Assembly: GCA_963576785.1 (NCBI GenBank)
Contig: OY756147.1
Coordinates: 806,001 to 870,000 of the forward strand
Length of the DNA stretch: 64,000 nt
Direction: 5' to 3'
From: Chlorophyllum brunneum
Taxonomy: Eukaryota > Basidiomycota > Agaricomycetes > Agaricales > Agaricaceae
How positions within the stretch are numbered: position 1 is the stretch's first letter; each line of letters starts with the position of its first letter. Below the pieces are notes generated by a model. That model worked only from the letters and a program-made list of their open reading frames with translations. It had not been told where the DNA came from and ran no database searches. Below, piece after piece: positions 19,804-31,784 of the stretch. The translations under genes were made by a program, and so were the position numbers.

Positions 19804-20355
19804 CAGAGAAATTGAAAAAGAAACAAAATTCAGAGAATATTCCTACCACAAGATTCAAACTCCGACAAACAAAAAAAGACATCCAAGAATTCTAATTCTT
19901 TGAGGTATTATATTAACTGAATTCCATTGTCCACCTATATAGGTCCTCACCCTGCAGGATGCATACTTTCTCCCAGAATTGGTGGGTCCACTTGGGGCAG
20001 GCGCATATTATTAGTTGTTCTTGTACGGTGGTATAGTACGTAAACAAGGTCTTGGTATCTTTGTATTTTTCAGCCTGATAGCCGATACATGACAAAATAG
20101 AGCGTCAGTCTATACAAGTTTTCCATGAGATCATTACGGATACGGTTATAAGTATGTGAACCCTTTGCCAGAAACGTCAGAACCAATCGTCTGAAATCGT
20201 TTTCGGAATCTTCAACTACCCCCAACTGCAATCCTTCCTCAACGAGACTTCCAAGCCTGTCTCTAAGATCATCCTTGCGTACTCTATCTGCAATCGAAAA
20301 TTATTTGTCCGTCCCATCCTGCTTTCCATCATCTCAACAAAAGCCTTTGAATGCT
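19804..20355. other. Intergenic region upstream of mtr4
   Basis: 550 bp between the mtr4 start and the end of the F-box gene, both on the minus strand. It should hold the mtr4 promoter and the F-box terminator. I see no gene in it; short open frames here lack any recognisable feature. Confidence 0.55.
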
Positions 20356-21628
20356 TCAGGTCGAACACCTCGCCTTCGAAATCAGTGTCGTGTTTATAAA
20401 TTCCTTGATGACCAGGGTCTTTAGCATGGAAAGTGGAGCCTCTTTTGGTGAGAAGATTTTTCGCGGCTTCAAGTCCTGGAAAACTTGAACGACGAAGTCG
20501 TCCGTACAGCGAGAAAGGATTAAGTGCTTGATTCGACCCTTGGCGAGCGCGGCCAAGCCCCCGCAGTCCTCGACAAAATTACCATGGAACTCTAAAGTTT
20601 CAATTGGTGCAGCCGAGAGACGAGCACAAAAAGCTGGTCCATCTGCACCAGACAACCAAGATAGTGTGGACCAACGGAGGCTCTTAAGGAACGGTAATTG
20701 AAGATGATAAACCACACCTTCTGACCGAGGGTTCGAGTCGTGAACCCAACCAAACGTCTCGAGTCGGGGAAGCGTCATGCTTTTGGAAAGTTCAGGAGGA
20801 ACTAGGTTTTCCGTTGGGAAATCCGGGTGGACGGTGTGATATTCCGTGAGATTTGGACATTCGAAGAGGAATCTTGCAGCAAGGTTGATGGGAACTTCAT
20901 GTAGGCAGAGTACTGTGATTGCAGTCCGGCGGAAATCGATGTGAAAAGGCATTCCGTTGAGGCACAAGCTTTCACATGAAGTGCTACCTGCTAGAGAAAG
21001 CCACTGGGCATCATCTTGGTCGGGAAGGCGGAGATGATGCCATAATGAAGCGTCTAAAAGTGCGGGTAGATTTGGAAAGCAGGACGGCCGGCTAAGAGGC
21101 GGAAACTCCACATGTAACTCCTCTATTCTTGGTTGACTCTTGGGTAGAAGATCATCGATCGAAGGGTCTATGAGCCCGCCTGCTCAGGGCTCATACATAG
21201 TACAAAGGCAAGATGAAGAATAAAGGAAAACTCCTGGAGAGTTCGAGGCAAAGACGCAATTAAAAAATACTGGAGGCTGTGTTTGTGGTGGTGAGATAGA
21301 GGCTAACGGATGTCCACAAGCATGGGGTCGTAAAAACGACTTGGCGCCAGGTACACGAAACCACAGCGAGAACCAGCTGGAAGGTGTTGGTCTCCTCTTC
21401 CCAGAGCCCATTGCTGAAGTAGTACATAGGTTCAAAACGGTCACCAAAATCGTGCCTCAGACATGCATATTGGAAGACGAAGGAAAGGATCTCGTGTGGA
21501 AGAGTGATCGCCGGTGAACGAAGGTAATTAAGCCCTCGGTTGAGTGAAGCAAGAGAGAGGCGTAATTGCCGCGCCCCCTCTTCAATACGCACGATTGTAT
21601 GTTCCTTCGAGACAAATGGAACCGACAT
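20356..21628 (-). CDS. F-box-like protein with LRR-type C-terminus
   Basis: Probable substrate adaptor of an SCF ubiquitin ligase, one of the large expanded F-box family of Agaricomycetes. Exon 1 runs 21628-21271 and begins MSVPFVSKEH. It contains the coiled N-terminal stretch and the F-box core ITLPHEILSFVFQYACL, with VSCTWRQVVFTTPCLW completing the motif. Read straight on, the frame stops at 21260. A GT-AG intron at 21270-21168 (donor GTATTT, acceptor CATAG) restores the frame into exon 2 (21167-20356), which has leucine-rich repeat-like segments (LPRLETFGW, LPFLKSLRW, IETLEFHG). The result is about 389 residues. The donor is weak, so a decayed gene remains possible. Targets cannot be told from sequence. 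Confidence 0.6.
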
Positions 21629-22132
21629 AGCGGGAGGAGTGTCACCAACACTAGTAGTTGTTACTGTGTGATGGCTGGATGGCTGGAAGGAGAAAGTTCA
21701 TGCATCATGGGGGTGGTGGCGGAAGACTCGAGAGGCTGGGATGGTTCACGTTGGTGAAAGAGCCGAACACAAGACGTAAATGACCTGAACCTGGACAAGC
21801 GCCGTACATGGCAGGTCCAACGTCGTGCGAACCTGGAAAGTCCAGCCCCTAGTTCATACTTACTAAAGAAGATGCAGCAATTACAGTATTTTGGAATATA
21901 GAGTATAACAAGACTATCTGCTACATAGGCCCAGTGCTAATTATAGCCCATTTCCTGGGCCATCGCATAAAAGTATTAGCCAGGGAACAAGGAGCAGAGC
22001 CAATTGCGCCATACTGCTGCACAGACTGCTATCGGTAGTCTCGATATCTACTTTAAGAGCTACTATGTGATCTCGATACCCGGATTACTACACTGTTGTT
22101 CCAGCTCCTTGTATTTCAATCACAAGACCAGT
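21629..22132. other. Intergenic region without features
   Basis: About 500 bp between the F-box gene start and the end of the Ser-rich membrane protein gene. I see no open frame or repeat of note. Confidence 0.5.
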
Positions 22133-23232
22133 CTATTCACTCCTGTAAGAAGGTGGTCCCTCCGAGTGTCCTGAAACCGTCACGCTGTCCCATGCTGCCT
22201 GTCCTCCCGGATCACCAATACGAGCATCCGAGCCGTCAATGCGACTACCTCCACCACCTCTGATACTAGGTAGAGGTACAATCTCGTCAGGATGTCTCTG
22301 CTCAGCCAACCGTGGAGAATCGGTGTGATCAGACGGCTGGCCAGACCTTGCTCTCTTTTGGTTATCCCGCAATTCCTGGATCTCTGTTTCTAATCGCCGA
22401 GTTATGTACTGCAGGCGCTCTATTTGGTCCACATGCGTAATGGTCGCGTCCAACTTGCTCGTGGAGTGGTTCTGGGAGGATAGAGCCCAGGGATGAGGGC
22501 GGGTAGTGGCGCTTTTCGTTTTACGTCGGCGCAAGTATATGACCCATCCTGTGCACGCGGCGACGGCAAAAACTGCAACTAAGATACCAGCAACAATACC
22601 TCCAATATTATTGGGTGATGCCGAAGTTGGGCTGACGGAAAATCTTAATTCGATGTTGGTACGGGTATTTTCATGCTACACAAACCTCGAAGTGGCATTG
22701 GCCGGAGTCGATGGATTGCCCTTGCCAGCAACTGTCGCTGCGAAGGTACTTCCATGAGAGGTTTTCGTATGAGTAAGAGACACTGTCCTGGGAACACATC
22801 TCAACTCCCGGTAGAGAATGGATCAGATGAGAAGTACGTACAGGTGGGTAGATGAAACCTGGTTGGAAGATGTCCTTGGTGCCCCACTGTCGGTCGTTGA
22901 GGAGGATGATCCACTCGTTGAAGAGGATGATCCACTCGTTGAAGAGGATGATCCACTCGTTGAAGAGGATGACCCACCCGTTGAGGAGGATGATCCACGC
23001 CCTGACGGCCTCGGCGGGCGTGAGTGACCGCGACGTTGTGGCATTGGGTCCCGTCCCTTTGGCTGGGCCTCCGACCCAGGAATGACCTTGAGTTCGCGGG
23101 AGTTTAGCCCAGTATGCTGGTCTATGATCCCTGGCTAATCCATTCTACTCAGGGGGACTTCAAAGCCTAGGAGGTTGGTAATGAGCTTACCTTTGGTGTG
23201 GGCGAGTCTGAGATGAAGGGTTCCGTGGACAT
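22133..23232 (-). CDS. Ser-rich single-pass membrane protein (5' end uncertain)
   Basis: I do not recognise a specific family. Reading the minus strand, a Ser/Thr-rich segment made of SGSSSST repeats is followed, after an intron with donor GTACGT, by LTVSLTHTKTSHGSTF. After a second intron comes one clear transmembrane helix (GGIVAGILVAVFAVAACTGW) ending in YLRRRKTK, then a cytoplasmic tail of about 130 residues with a short coiled segment (IERLQYITRRLETEIQELR) and a proline-rich end, PPSYRSE. The plan resembles wall-stress sensor-like or mucin-like surface proteins common in basidiomycetes. ATG 23230-23232 is a provisional start; no signal peptide is visible, and upstream Cys-containing frames hint at missing 5' exons. 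Confidence 0.6.
22895..22999. repeat. Five tandem 21-bp units
   Basis: Five head-to-tail 21-bp units (22895-22915, 22916-22936, 22937-22957, 22958-22978, 22979-22999), each starting CGTTGA, differ by one or a few substitutions only. They encode the SGSSSST heptad on the minus strand. The unit length is a multiple of three, so copy-number change would keep frame. Confidence 0.9.
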
Positions 23233-24129
23233 GGAATCAGCTTGACAACTCGGTTGGTAGTTCAAACGGTGGGTTAGTTTGCATGCACCCTCTTAAGGTT
23301 TCTACGTGTTGAGGTGAATCCGATGAATCTGATTCATCTTTGATGGAAGCTGTGCTGTCCGAGCACTGGCATTAGTCCCTTCGTGTTATGATCGGGTTCG
23401 TTTTGCGACGGTAGTAGAGAATGCTAGTATACTGGGTAACTAGGACATTAATTCGTTCCAGACACAAGCTCGGGCTTGTATGGAGGACGGCTGGGTGTTT
23501 TCCGTCAGGGGAAGTTGCCTAGGCGAGGGGAGAATCAGCATCCATCAGAACTACCCCCGATCGCAGTTCGACCACTATCAACGGAACGCTCGAACGATGG
23601 CAGTCCTACTGTGTCCTTGATCCGGTGTGTCAGCCACCTATTATAGGGAAGTAGTCTGATCTGGCCACTGGGGATGGGGCAGCTGCATGGCAGGATGCTT
23701 ATGAAATGAAGAATCACGTTGGTTTGTGGGCGCCTACTCATCCTGTCCCTAATTACGGCCGCTCGCGGCATGTCCTGGTGCATAGACTACCATCTCATCA
23801 ACATATTAGGCATCGGGATGTATTTCCGCGAATGATTCTGCTAGCAGGACGACCGCGCGAAGGGGCCTCAAGCAACCCACCCCGGAGTACGAAGGCCGTC
23901 TACTTGTGTCGGACAATGACCATCAATTTCTGGATTTTTGAAAAGTTTTTTTTCGCGAGATATTCAAGCCTGTTCAAGCGTCCGCGATTTTCCTTCTGTC
24001 GAATGAACGATGCTAACACAAAAATAGCAACAGGGCAAGGACTACCCAATGGTTCGTCGATCGCGAAGCTCAAGGTCAGCCTCTGTGAGGTATAAAACAG
24101 GCTTTCCTCCTCATCTCACTTCATCTATC
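23233..24129. other. Divergent intergenic region
   Basis: About 900 bp between the provisional start of the Ser-rich protein (minus) and the orphan membrane protein (plus). It probably holds missing 5' exons of the former and both promoters. One TATA box is listed separately. No other gene is supported. Confidence 0.45.
24091..24097 (+). promoter_or_regulatory. TATA box of the 24.1-kb orphan gene
   Basis: TATAAAA lies 33 bp upstream of ATG 24130. This argues that translation begins at 24130 and not at the in-frame ATG at 24049, which would precede the TATA box. Confidence 0.6.
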
Positions 24130-26307
24130 ATGTCGCCTTACGAAAGTACCTCGACTATTTTCGCCAACATATACTTCTACTTCATGGTCCTAATCTTGTA
24201 CTTCGTACTATTCCTCATGGATGGTATCGAATACGTTGTTCTTTGCGTCGTAGCCCAGGCCAAGACCGCTGTCGACTCGGAGCTGGCCAACGTTATCCTC
24301 TTCATCCCTGGATCCTGGGATGCCTTTGTCTCGCCTCTACTAGCCAAACAGGATGACGGCCTCCAGTCTGGGCTCCAACTCGATTACGGCTCTCGTTCAT
24401 CTGGGTCAGCCACCGGGTCTTCGGCTCAGGACGTCAATAACGACAAGGATCCTCCTCTCCTTGCTGCTGATACGCCAGTGGAAGCAATTATCCAGGAACC
24501 CTGCCCTCCGATGATCATCCCGCTCATCATCATCTCGCCTCCACCGGAGCCTACCACTTCTCTCGCCGCTGAGGCCTGGGTCGAGTTCACCGATATCACC
24601 CAGGCTGCCCTGGTTAATGATGCTGTTCCCCTTACTTTTAATGTTACCAAGGAGGCGGACAAGGTCAAAGCTGAGGCTGTTCCTATAATGGTTGTTACGC
24701 CCCCAGAGCTTCCTACCACCGACGTTATGCCGGCGTCCACCGTTTCTGACTTAGATGCCCAAGTCCCCAATGATATCAAGCATATTACTAACACTGCTAC
24801 AAAGGAGGAAGTGACGGACGCTGCCAAGATCGAGGTTATGATGGTTATCCCGACTATTGTCATTACACCTGCGGGGATCATCAAGGAGGATGGGATGGCC
24901 ATAGACACTTCTCGTCCTCGTAAAACCGTCCGTTTCGGCATTCCGGTTCCGGTCAGGAAGAAGATAGTATTCTCCCGGAGTCTCTGTGTCTTCAAGTTCA
25001 AGTCGTCTGTCTACCGCAAGCGTGCTGCCTCTCGCCCTATGGAAACTGTTCCAGTACCCGTCACGTTTACTACTACCCCCCTAATAGTCCCAAAGGATAC
25101 CCCGTTCGCTGTTGATGTCATACCAACCGCCATCCCCTTTGAAAATCGGGTCCCGGACGTCACCAAGGGGGCTCAGGTTGGAGTCATTCCCGCTATCGTT
25201 GCGGAGGTGGATGTGATCACCGAGGATATCGTGGAAGCAACCGACGCGTTGTTGGGAATTATGAAGGGCGTAGGGACTACGCCTGATCTAGGCTCCACTT
25301 CGGTTACCGCTGAATTTTCAGTCGTACCCCCCGAGGAGACTTCACTTGTTGTCCCTGTTACCGGGGATGGGGGAGTCAAAGTCGAGGACGTCGGGAAGCT
25401 GGTCCCCAGACTCATTATCACATTTACAGAAGAAGAGGAATGTCCGTCCATTGGTCCCACCCAAGATCCTATCAGTGAAGGACACCTCCACCCTGATTGG
25501 ACACCCACTGTCTATCATTACGAGGACGTTCCCTCTCCCTCTATGACTCCAACCGAGAAGACAGAACAGCAGACTCCTGCTGTAACGTCGGCCACCGTTA
25601 CGCCACTTCATAGTCCACAGCTGAAAGGAGTTAACCATATTCCTCTCGCTCCGGTTCTTCCTCATACTTATCAAGTTGGTCATCATGTCCCTGTGCCCCT
25701 GCCGTCCCACGTCGCACCTCGGGTACCAATCACCCCCCGAATAAACGATAACATTCTTCGCGTCCCCCCTCGACTCCATCGATATGGTTATGCACCTCCA
25801 CGCATCCCAACCATCCATCAGTCCACCCCAATAACAAATCCTCAACTTTCACCAATCAAGATCCCCAACAAAGCCACTCACCGTCGACACCACGCATTCA
25901 GAGAACCCGCCCCAACTCCCATCATCACTTCCCACTGGTCCACCACAATTCCACTCAAACCTCCAGTACAAATGTACCCTTTCAACCCAACCACACCACC
26001 TCTCCTCCTCATCCCCTGTCCCTCAAAACCAAAACGAGTTTACCTCCGAGACGATTATCTCAGAAATTACTACTCCTCTGATTCTCTTGATAGAAATTTC
26101 GGATATGAACTTCCTGTTCCTGCTACTACACCCACCAAGCAAAGATTTTTGAGCTCTTACCTCGGTGGGGTGAAGGGTTCGGCGAGGGGGGTTGACGTCA
26201 GGACCTCTGCTTCTCGTCTCTCGGCAGACTTTACTTCAGTCATGTCCGACAAATTCACCGGACGGAGTGGGGTGTTTTCATATTCGGACTATCTGTTGCC
26301 GCGGTAG
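24130..26307 (+). CDS. Uncharacterised intronless 725-residue membrane-anchored protein
   Basis: I do not recognise a family. The open frame is continuous from ATG 24130 to TAG 26305-26307, with no intron needed, in a window where most genes have many. A hydrophobic N-terminal segment (IYFYFMVLILYFVLFLMDGI) is likely a signal anchor, followed by a short second hydrophobic stretch (YVVLCVVAQA). The remainder is low complexity, rich in Val, Pro, Thr and Ile, with recurring motifs of the type PIIVITPP and VPIMVVTPPE between acidic stretches (EEECPS). The C-terminal third is rich in Pro, His and Arg, then a Ser-rich tail. It is likely largely disordered. The TATA box just upstream suggests a real transcription unit. 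A lineage-restricted gene or a retrocopy is possible. Confidence 0.7.
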   Translation: MSPYESTSTIFANIYFYFMVLILYFVLFLMDGIEYVVLCVVAQAKTAVDSELANVILFIPGSWDAFVSPLLAKQDDGLQSGLQLDYGSRSSGSATGSSAQDVNNDKDPPLLAADTPVEAIIQEPCPPMIIPLIIISPPPEPTTSLAAEAWVEFTDITQAALVNDAVPLTFNVTKEADKVKAEAVPIMVVTPPELPTTDVMPASTVSDLDAQVPNDIKHITNTATKEEVTDAAKIEVMMVIPTIVITPAGIIKEDGMAIDTSRPRKTVRFGIPVPVRKKIVFSRSLCVFKFKSSVYRKRAASRPMETVPVPVTFTTTPLIVPKDTPFAVDVIPTAIPFENRVPDVTKGAQVGVIPAIVAEVDVITEDIVEATDALLGIMKGVGTTPDLGSTSVTAEFSVVPPEETSLVVPVTGDGGVKVEDVGKLVPRLIITFTEEEECPSIGPTQDPISEGHLHPDWTPTVYHYEDVPSPSMTPTEKTEQQTPAVTSATVTPLHSPQLKGVNHIPLAPVLPHTYQVGHHVPVPLPSHVAPRVPITPRINDNILRVPPRLHRYGYAPPRIPTIHQSTPITNPQLSPIKIPNKATHRRHHAFREPAPTPIITSHWSTTIPLKPPVQMYPFNPTTPPLLLIPCPSKPKRVYLRDDYLRNYYSSDSLDRNFGYELPVPATTPTKQRFLSSYLGGVKGSARGVDVRTSASRLSADFTSVMSDKFTGRSGVFSYSDYLLPR

Positions 26308-26693
26308 TCGAACCTTCTGGTGGGCGTATGCAGCTTGATTTTTTTTTGTGGACCCGGAGCGCTTCGCCTATAACCCTTTTTTGCTTAATATCTTTTCGGA
26401 TCTCTTCTGCGTTTCGCCTATCATTTCGTATACCCCTAAATAATATTAAATCTATACAATCCTTTAGGATACAGATTCGGCATGTGCAAGTGTATATCCA
26501 GAATAAATCTAATGAAAATGGTTGTGGCGTTCGGGTACGAACATGTTGCAGCTTGGAATTTTCAACTCGGACATCCACAAGAAGAGTTGAGAGCGAAATA
26601 CTTCAATTTTTAGTGCTACAACAGTTTTACACGAACATAACTACAGCATATGGGGATCAGGAACGCTAAACCGACAAATCACCTATTACTCCC
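26308..26693. other. Convergent intergenic region
   Basis: About 390 bp between the stop of the orphan gene and the stop of catalase. It is AT-rich with T-rich tracts, as expected for two 3' ends meeting. Nothing else is seen. Confidence 0.55.
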
Positions 26694-28749
26694 TCAGAGA
26701 CGTTGCTTAGAGGCAGCACCGATGTTATGCCTGAAGTTCAAAGCCTCAGCGGCTGACTTGCAAGGAAGAGGCTTGACGTGAGGGTGACCAATGGCATCAG
26801 CAATGCGGTCAGATAGGCCTTGGTCAACAGCAGCCCAGACGGACACTGAAAGAATGTCATCAATTAGAGGTATATTTGCAACGAAGTGATTCTGGACTTA
26901 CGTTGCCTGGCCCTGACCACGGGGCTCTTGACCTTGCCAAAGTGACCAGAGACGTTCCTGACATAGGTCTCACGTTCCTTGTCGTTCCAAACCCTGGCCC
27001 AGAGAGCACGAGGTTGCTCAAAGTCGACTTTAAGACCAGAATCAGAAAACAACGAAGAGCTGGTAGGAGCGGAACAACTCACGCTCGGTAATCTCACTCA
27101 AATCTCTGTAAGCACCATTGATGAAGTTCTCGTGGGTAGCATCACGCTGAAGGTCACGGACATGAGCATCAATGTGGCCCTTCTTACCACCATAGGTCAA
27201 AGGTGAGATGGAGCTCTGGTAGTTGGGCCTGTTGCCCTGGTTAACAAAGGCCATGGGACCATCACGCTGGAAGTTGGCAACAGGGACAATGGGAGCGTTG
27301 ACGGGGAGTTGTTGGTAGTTGGTGCCGAGACGGTGGCGGTGAGTATCGGGGTAAGAGAAGAGACGAGATTGGAGGACGGGATCGGCGGAAGATTCAATGT
27401 AAGGGATGAGGTGGGAAGGAGCGAAGGCGACCTATGGACGACGATGGTAAAATGATAATGATAATCAGCATAAGCGCGCTTGGCGGAGCTGATCTAAAAA
27501 TAAGCTTACCTGTTCGATCTCGGCAAAATAGTTTTGAGGGTTCTCGTTGAGAACAAGTTTTCCAATTGGACGAAGGGGGTACTCGGAATGGGGCCAAATC
27601 TTGGTGAGATCAAGTATGTTGTAACGGAATTTCTCTGCTTGTTCTGGCGTCATGGTTTGCTGAATTGAATTGGTTTGTCAATTGTGGACATGTCCGTGGA
27701 CAGGCGCGAAAAGAAAAACTCACGATGTAGACAGTCCAAGAGGGGAAGTCTCCGGACTCAATTGCTTCGAACATTTGCTCAGTTCCGTAATCTGGGTTCT
27801 CTCCGGCGAGGCGGGTAGCCGTTGCATTATCAAGAGTCTGAAAAGATTCTCAGACCGAGTCATACTGAATCAATAGGAGATTCGGACTAACCTTGAAGCC
27901 CTTGTCAGCACGGCAGTGGACTTGGACGTACACGAAGGATCCATCAGCCTTGCACCACTTGTAGGTGTGACCAGAGTACCCGTGTTGGTTGTAGAAACCA
28001 TCAGGAGTTCCACGGTCGGAGAAGAGGATCATCATCTGGTGGATGGATTCAGGGTTTTGACCGAGATAGTCCTGTAAAGCCATATTAGTCAACCGCTAAA
28101 AGGAGACTGGAATACGGATAAAGCTCACCCAGAATGCATCGGGGTCCTTACAATGGGTCTGGGGGTCCCTCTTTTGGGTGTGGATAAAGTGGGGGAATTT
28201 GGCGGGATCACGGATAAAGAAGATGGGGGTGTTGTTGAACACCCAATCCCAGTTACCTTGCTCAGTCCTGAGCTTGAGGGCGAATCCACGGGGGTCACGA
28301 GCGGTATCGGCCGATCCAGATTCACCACCGACAGTTGAGAAACGGGCAGTAACGCGGACCCTGTTGCCGACCTTGTGTAAGAGTTCTTGAGAGGTGATGT
28401 CACTCAAGTCGTGGGTGACCTCGAAGTAGCCGTGGGCACCAACACCCTTGGCATGGACCTACACGAAGCGTGTGGGTTGATGTATGCGTAGATCGGTAAT
28501 CAGGGGTACTTACAACACGCTCAGGAATACGCTCGCGATCGAAGTGAGCGAGAAGGTCGATGTGGTGGAAATCTTATCACTGATCAGGATATGAAATCAA
28601 TGAGATGTGGATGAATGGGGCGAACCTTGGAGGAGGAGAGGACCGTGGAAGCCAGCCCTCTGCGCGGCGTAGGGCTCGTTGACGGGAGCACCATTGGCTG
28701 TGGTATAGACGGCGCCGTCCTTGTTGTTGATCACTGCTTTAGTGGGCAT
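26694..28749 (-). CDS. Catalase (heme, small-subunit type)
   Basis: Converts H2O2 to water and oxygen. Start ATG 28747-28749 ([20 protein letters not shown]), stop TGA 26694-26696 after IGAASKQRL. The distal His lies in [16 protein letters not shown], the Asn in [14 protein letters not shown], and the proximal heme Tyr in [19 protein letters not shown]-region residues are visible ([14 protein letters not shown]). The length, about 500 residues, and the lack of a flavodoxin-like C-terminal domain place it in the small-subunit clade. There is no signal peptide; the C-terminus KQRL is a possible but non-canonical PTS1-like peroxisomal signal. Several short introns keep frame. A TATA box lies 66 bp upstream. 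H2O2 detoxification fits a fungus with secreted oxidases such as cellobiose dehydrogenase. Confidence 0.95.
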
Positions 28750-29661
28750 GGTTTAGGTTTGAAGATGGGTTACCAAGGGAGAGATGAGGAGACAATCAAA
28801 GGTAAGTGGACGGCTTATATATGCAGTATTCTTGGAACATACTTATTCCAGCGATCCATCCGTTCTAATGGGCTTGAGATGAGGAGCAGGGGCTGCACGT
28901 GATGCCACAGAAGGTTGCCATTAGCAATTTGGCGTTCCCCATTGGTCGGACCCTATCCGCGGACTGTTGTGGGCACACCGTCTTACTCATTGTGCGCATG
29001 TTGGATAGACAAAATGTGTATTTGCTGTAAAATATTCTTCACGGACAGAGCCCGAACACGATATCGATCTGGTAGAAGACCCACGATATCTGCTGTTCTC
29101 ACCTTGAAGAATCAGGTGATTTGAGAGTTCTATCCATAAATCAGCTAAGCTCGCAATGGGGTGGTCATCTGAGGAGACTTGCCGCCAAGACGACGTCTGA
29201 TGGTCCGGCCGTCAATGTCGAACCCATTGACCTAGGGTTCGCCGTGATGCTCAAAAGGAGAGAGAGAGAAAATGGAATGGAGCCTGGTATGACGGCTGTG
29301 CTTCGAATGATTATCTTATGCCGAAATAATTGTTGGGACGGACGATAAGGTGGGGGTGGATGAGTGAGGCATGTCAAGTTGGAGGGGTGTGTGATTAGCT
29401 ATGTGATCCGAACGTGAAAAATATGACAGGTCATGAGGGTTGCGGTATGGATATGTCTTGAACGACGCGAGTCAGGTACGCCGAGGGCATACCACGAGGG
29501 GCCCATAACACTCGGGTCCGCCGACCCTTCTCGAAGGTCACGTGGACGTGGTCTGGAAATAACCGAGTGACTGTACATATGGCGCATGCCGAGCACGGCA
29601 GGAAACCTTGTTTGGTTATCTCCCGCCTCTCGTCCAAGTTTCGTCAAGACCATCATCAAAA
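28750..29661. other. Divergent promoter region of catalase and rpl23
   Basis: About 900 bp separates two divergent starts. Besides the catalase TATA box I see no gene. Small open frames on both strands lack recognisable content. Confidence 0.5.
28815..28821 (-). promoter_or_regulatory. TATA box of catalase
   Basis: On the minus strand TATATAA lies 66-72 bp upstream of the catalase ATG, a normal position for an inducible fungal gene. Confidence 0.6.
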
Positions 29662-30377
<716 letters not shown>

Positions 30378-30454
30378 TGAATATGACATGCATTACGAGA
30401 CACAAGTGTCAAGAAGATTATTGAATTATTTTCAAGATATGGTACAACAAGATA

Positions 30455-31753
30455 TCATTCCGACTTGGGTGGTGCTGGTGAGGGTGCTTTATCCTTTGGT
30501 TTGATCTTGACACCCAGCAACTTTGGTTTCGGCTTGTTTGGCTTTGAGGACGTGGTTGATGGAAGTGGAGGTGATGTTAAAGATGATGATGCATACTTAT
30601 TGAGGAGTGAGGGAGGCGGTTTATCTGGTAGACCCGCCGAAGATGCGTTTGACCTGGAAGCTCGTTGTGCACCAGGATCAGTCCGTGAATCGACTGGGCC
30701 TGTTTGGGGTTTTGGAGGGAGTGAAGGGTGAAGAGGTGTCCTATTCGGTGTCGATCCAGAGGCGTCCTCCAATTGTCGCAACTTTGCCTCCATACGAGCG
30801 ATCTTGGCGGCCGTTCTATCAGAAAGCATTAGAGGGAGATAGGATAGGAATAGGTTCCAAGGCATACCCAATATGTCTAGATCCTGACCCGCTCTTGAGG
30901 AGGCTAAGCGTAGTTGGTCGTCCAATCTCCATCATGGCTCTCCTTCCCTTACCGCCAACGCCACCAGCGGAATCTAAAGGAGCATGGTGGGCGTATGTAA
31001 CGACAAGCTTCCGGCCTCTGAGTAGCTTATCGTGGGCCGTCGACATTGCCTTCTGTGCATCCTATCAAGATAGGTCTTGTAAGCAACCGTTTACGAACAA
31101 CAGCCAGAAGAGCGTCGCTTCAATCCTCCAATGACTCATCGCCCAGGTAAGCTACAGGTATACCACGCAACACAGAACAAGAGTGTCACAGTTGCATGGT
31201 CATGCAAGAACACGAGAGCCGGTTTTTTTTTTTGGGCAATGCGGAACCGGAAAAAGTAGACCCGGGATGAGCATATGGAGTTTTTCGACAATGTAGTAGG
31301 AGAGAGTGAAACTTACGTTCTCATCTGCGTATTTGACGAATGCATATCCGCGTGGTTTACCCTTTTGAGGTCCAGATTTATGAAAGAGAAAGTCGACGTT
31401 GGTGATTTTGCCGAATTTTGAAAACACTTGGACGAGGGTGTATCTGGATGGATGGTTGGATTGTGTTTGGGCAAGTCGAGAGAGACGTACTCGTCTACGG
31501 AAGGGTGGAGGTTGCCAATGTAGATTCTGTCTTTGAACAAGAGGGGCCTTTGAGAAGATGATGAAGACTCTTTGGCTAGTTGTTCGTCTGTGTCGAGGGA
31601 GGGGTATGAGAGATGTTGGTTGAGAGTGTCCGCAGAGGTGGACTGGGCGGTGGATGGCTCTACGATAAAGTGGTCCAGCGAGTCGTCGCCGTTCACGTCC
31701 ATGCCCACGTCCTCACTGGACACTCTCCCTTGAGGCGGTGGTGACAAGAGCAT
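30455..31753 (-). CDS. RBM18-like single-RRM RNA-binding protein
   Basis: One RRM resembling metazoan RBM18. RNP2 is RIYIGNLHP, followed by SVDEYTLVQVFSKFGKI, the RBM18-like segment VDFLFHKSGPQKGKPRGY, RNP1 GYAFVKYADE, and the end of the fold KLLRGRKLVVTYAH. The N-terminal 80 residues are acidic and Ser-rich. The C-terminus is a long disordered Pro/Ser/Lys-rich region with a short helix (AKIARMEAKLRQLED), ending PPKSE before TGA at 30455-30457. Introns are read at the RNP1 end, within DAQKAM and after SGSRHIG. Start ATG 31751-31753 is the first ATG of the frame. It is tail-to-tail with rpl23 (138 bp) and head-to-head with a tRNA gene only 31 bp away. Target RNAs are unknown. Confidence 0.85.
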
Positions 31754-31784
31754 TCGGATGGACAAATGTGACGCTTTTTAACAA

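Noticed and set aside
21168..21270. F-box gene broken by a stop after the F-box
   Set aside because: An intron with donor GTATTT and acceptor CATAG restores the frame in correct phase, so I annotate an intact gene, with reduced confidence.
24049..24129. Upstream ATG of the orphan gene at 24049
   Set aside because: A TATAAAA box at 24091-24097 lies between the two ATGs, which favours 24130; the upstream segment is Arg/Ser-rich and looks like read-back of the promoter.
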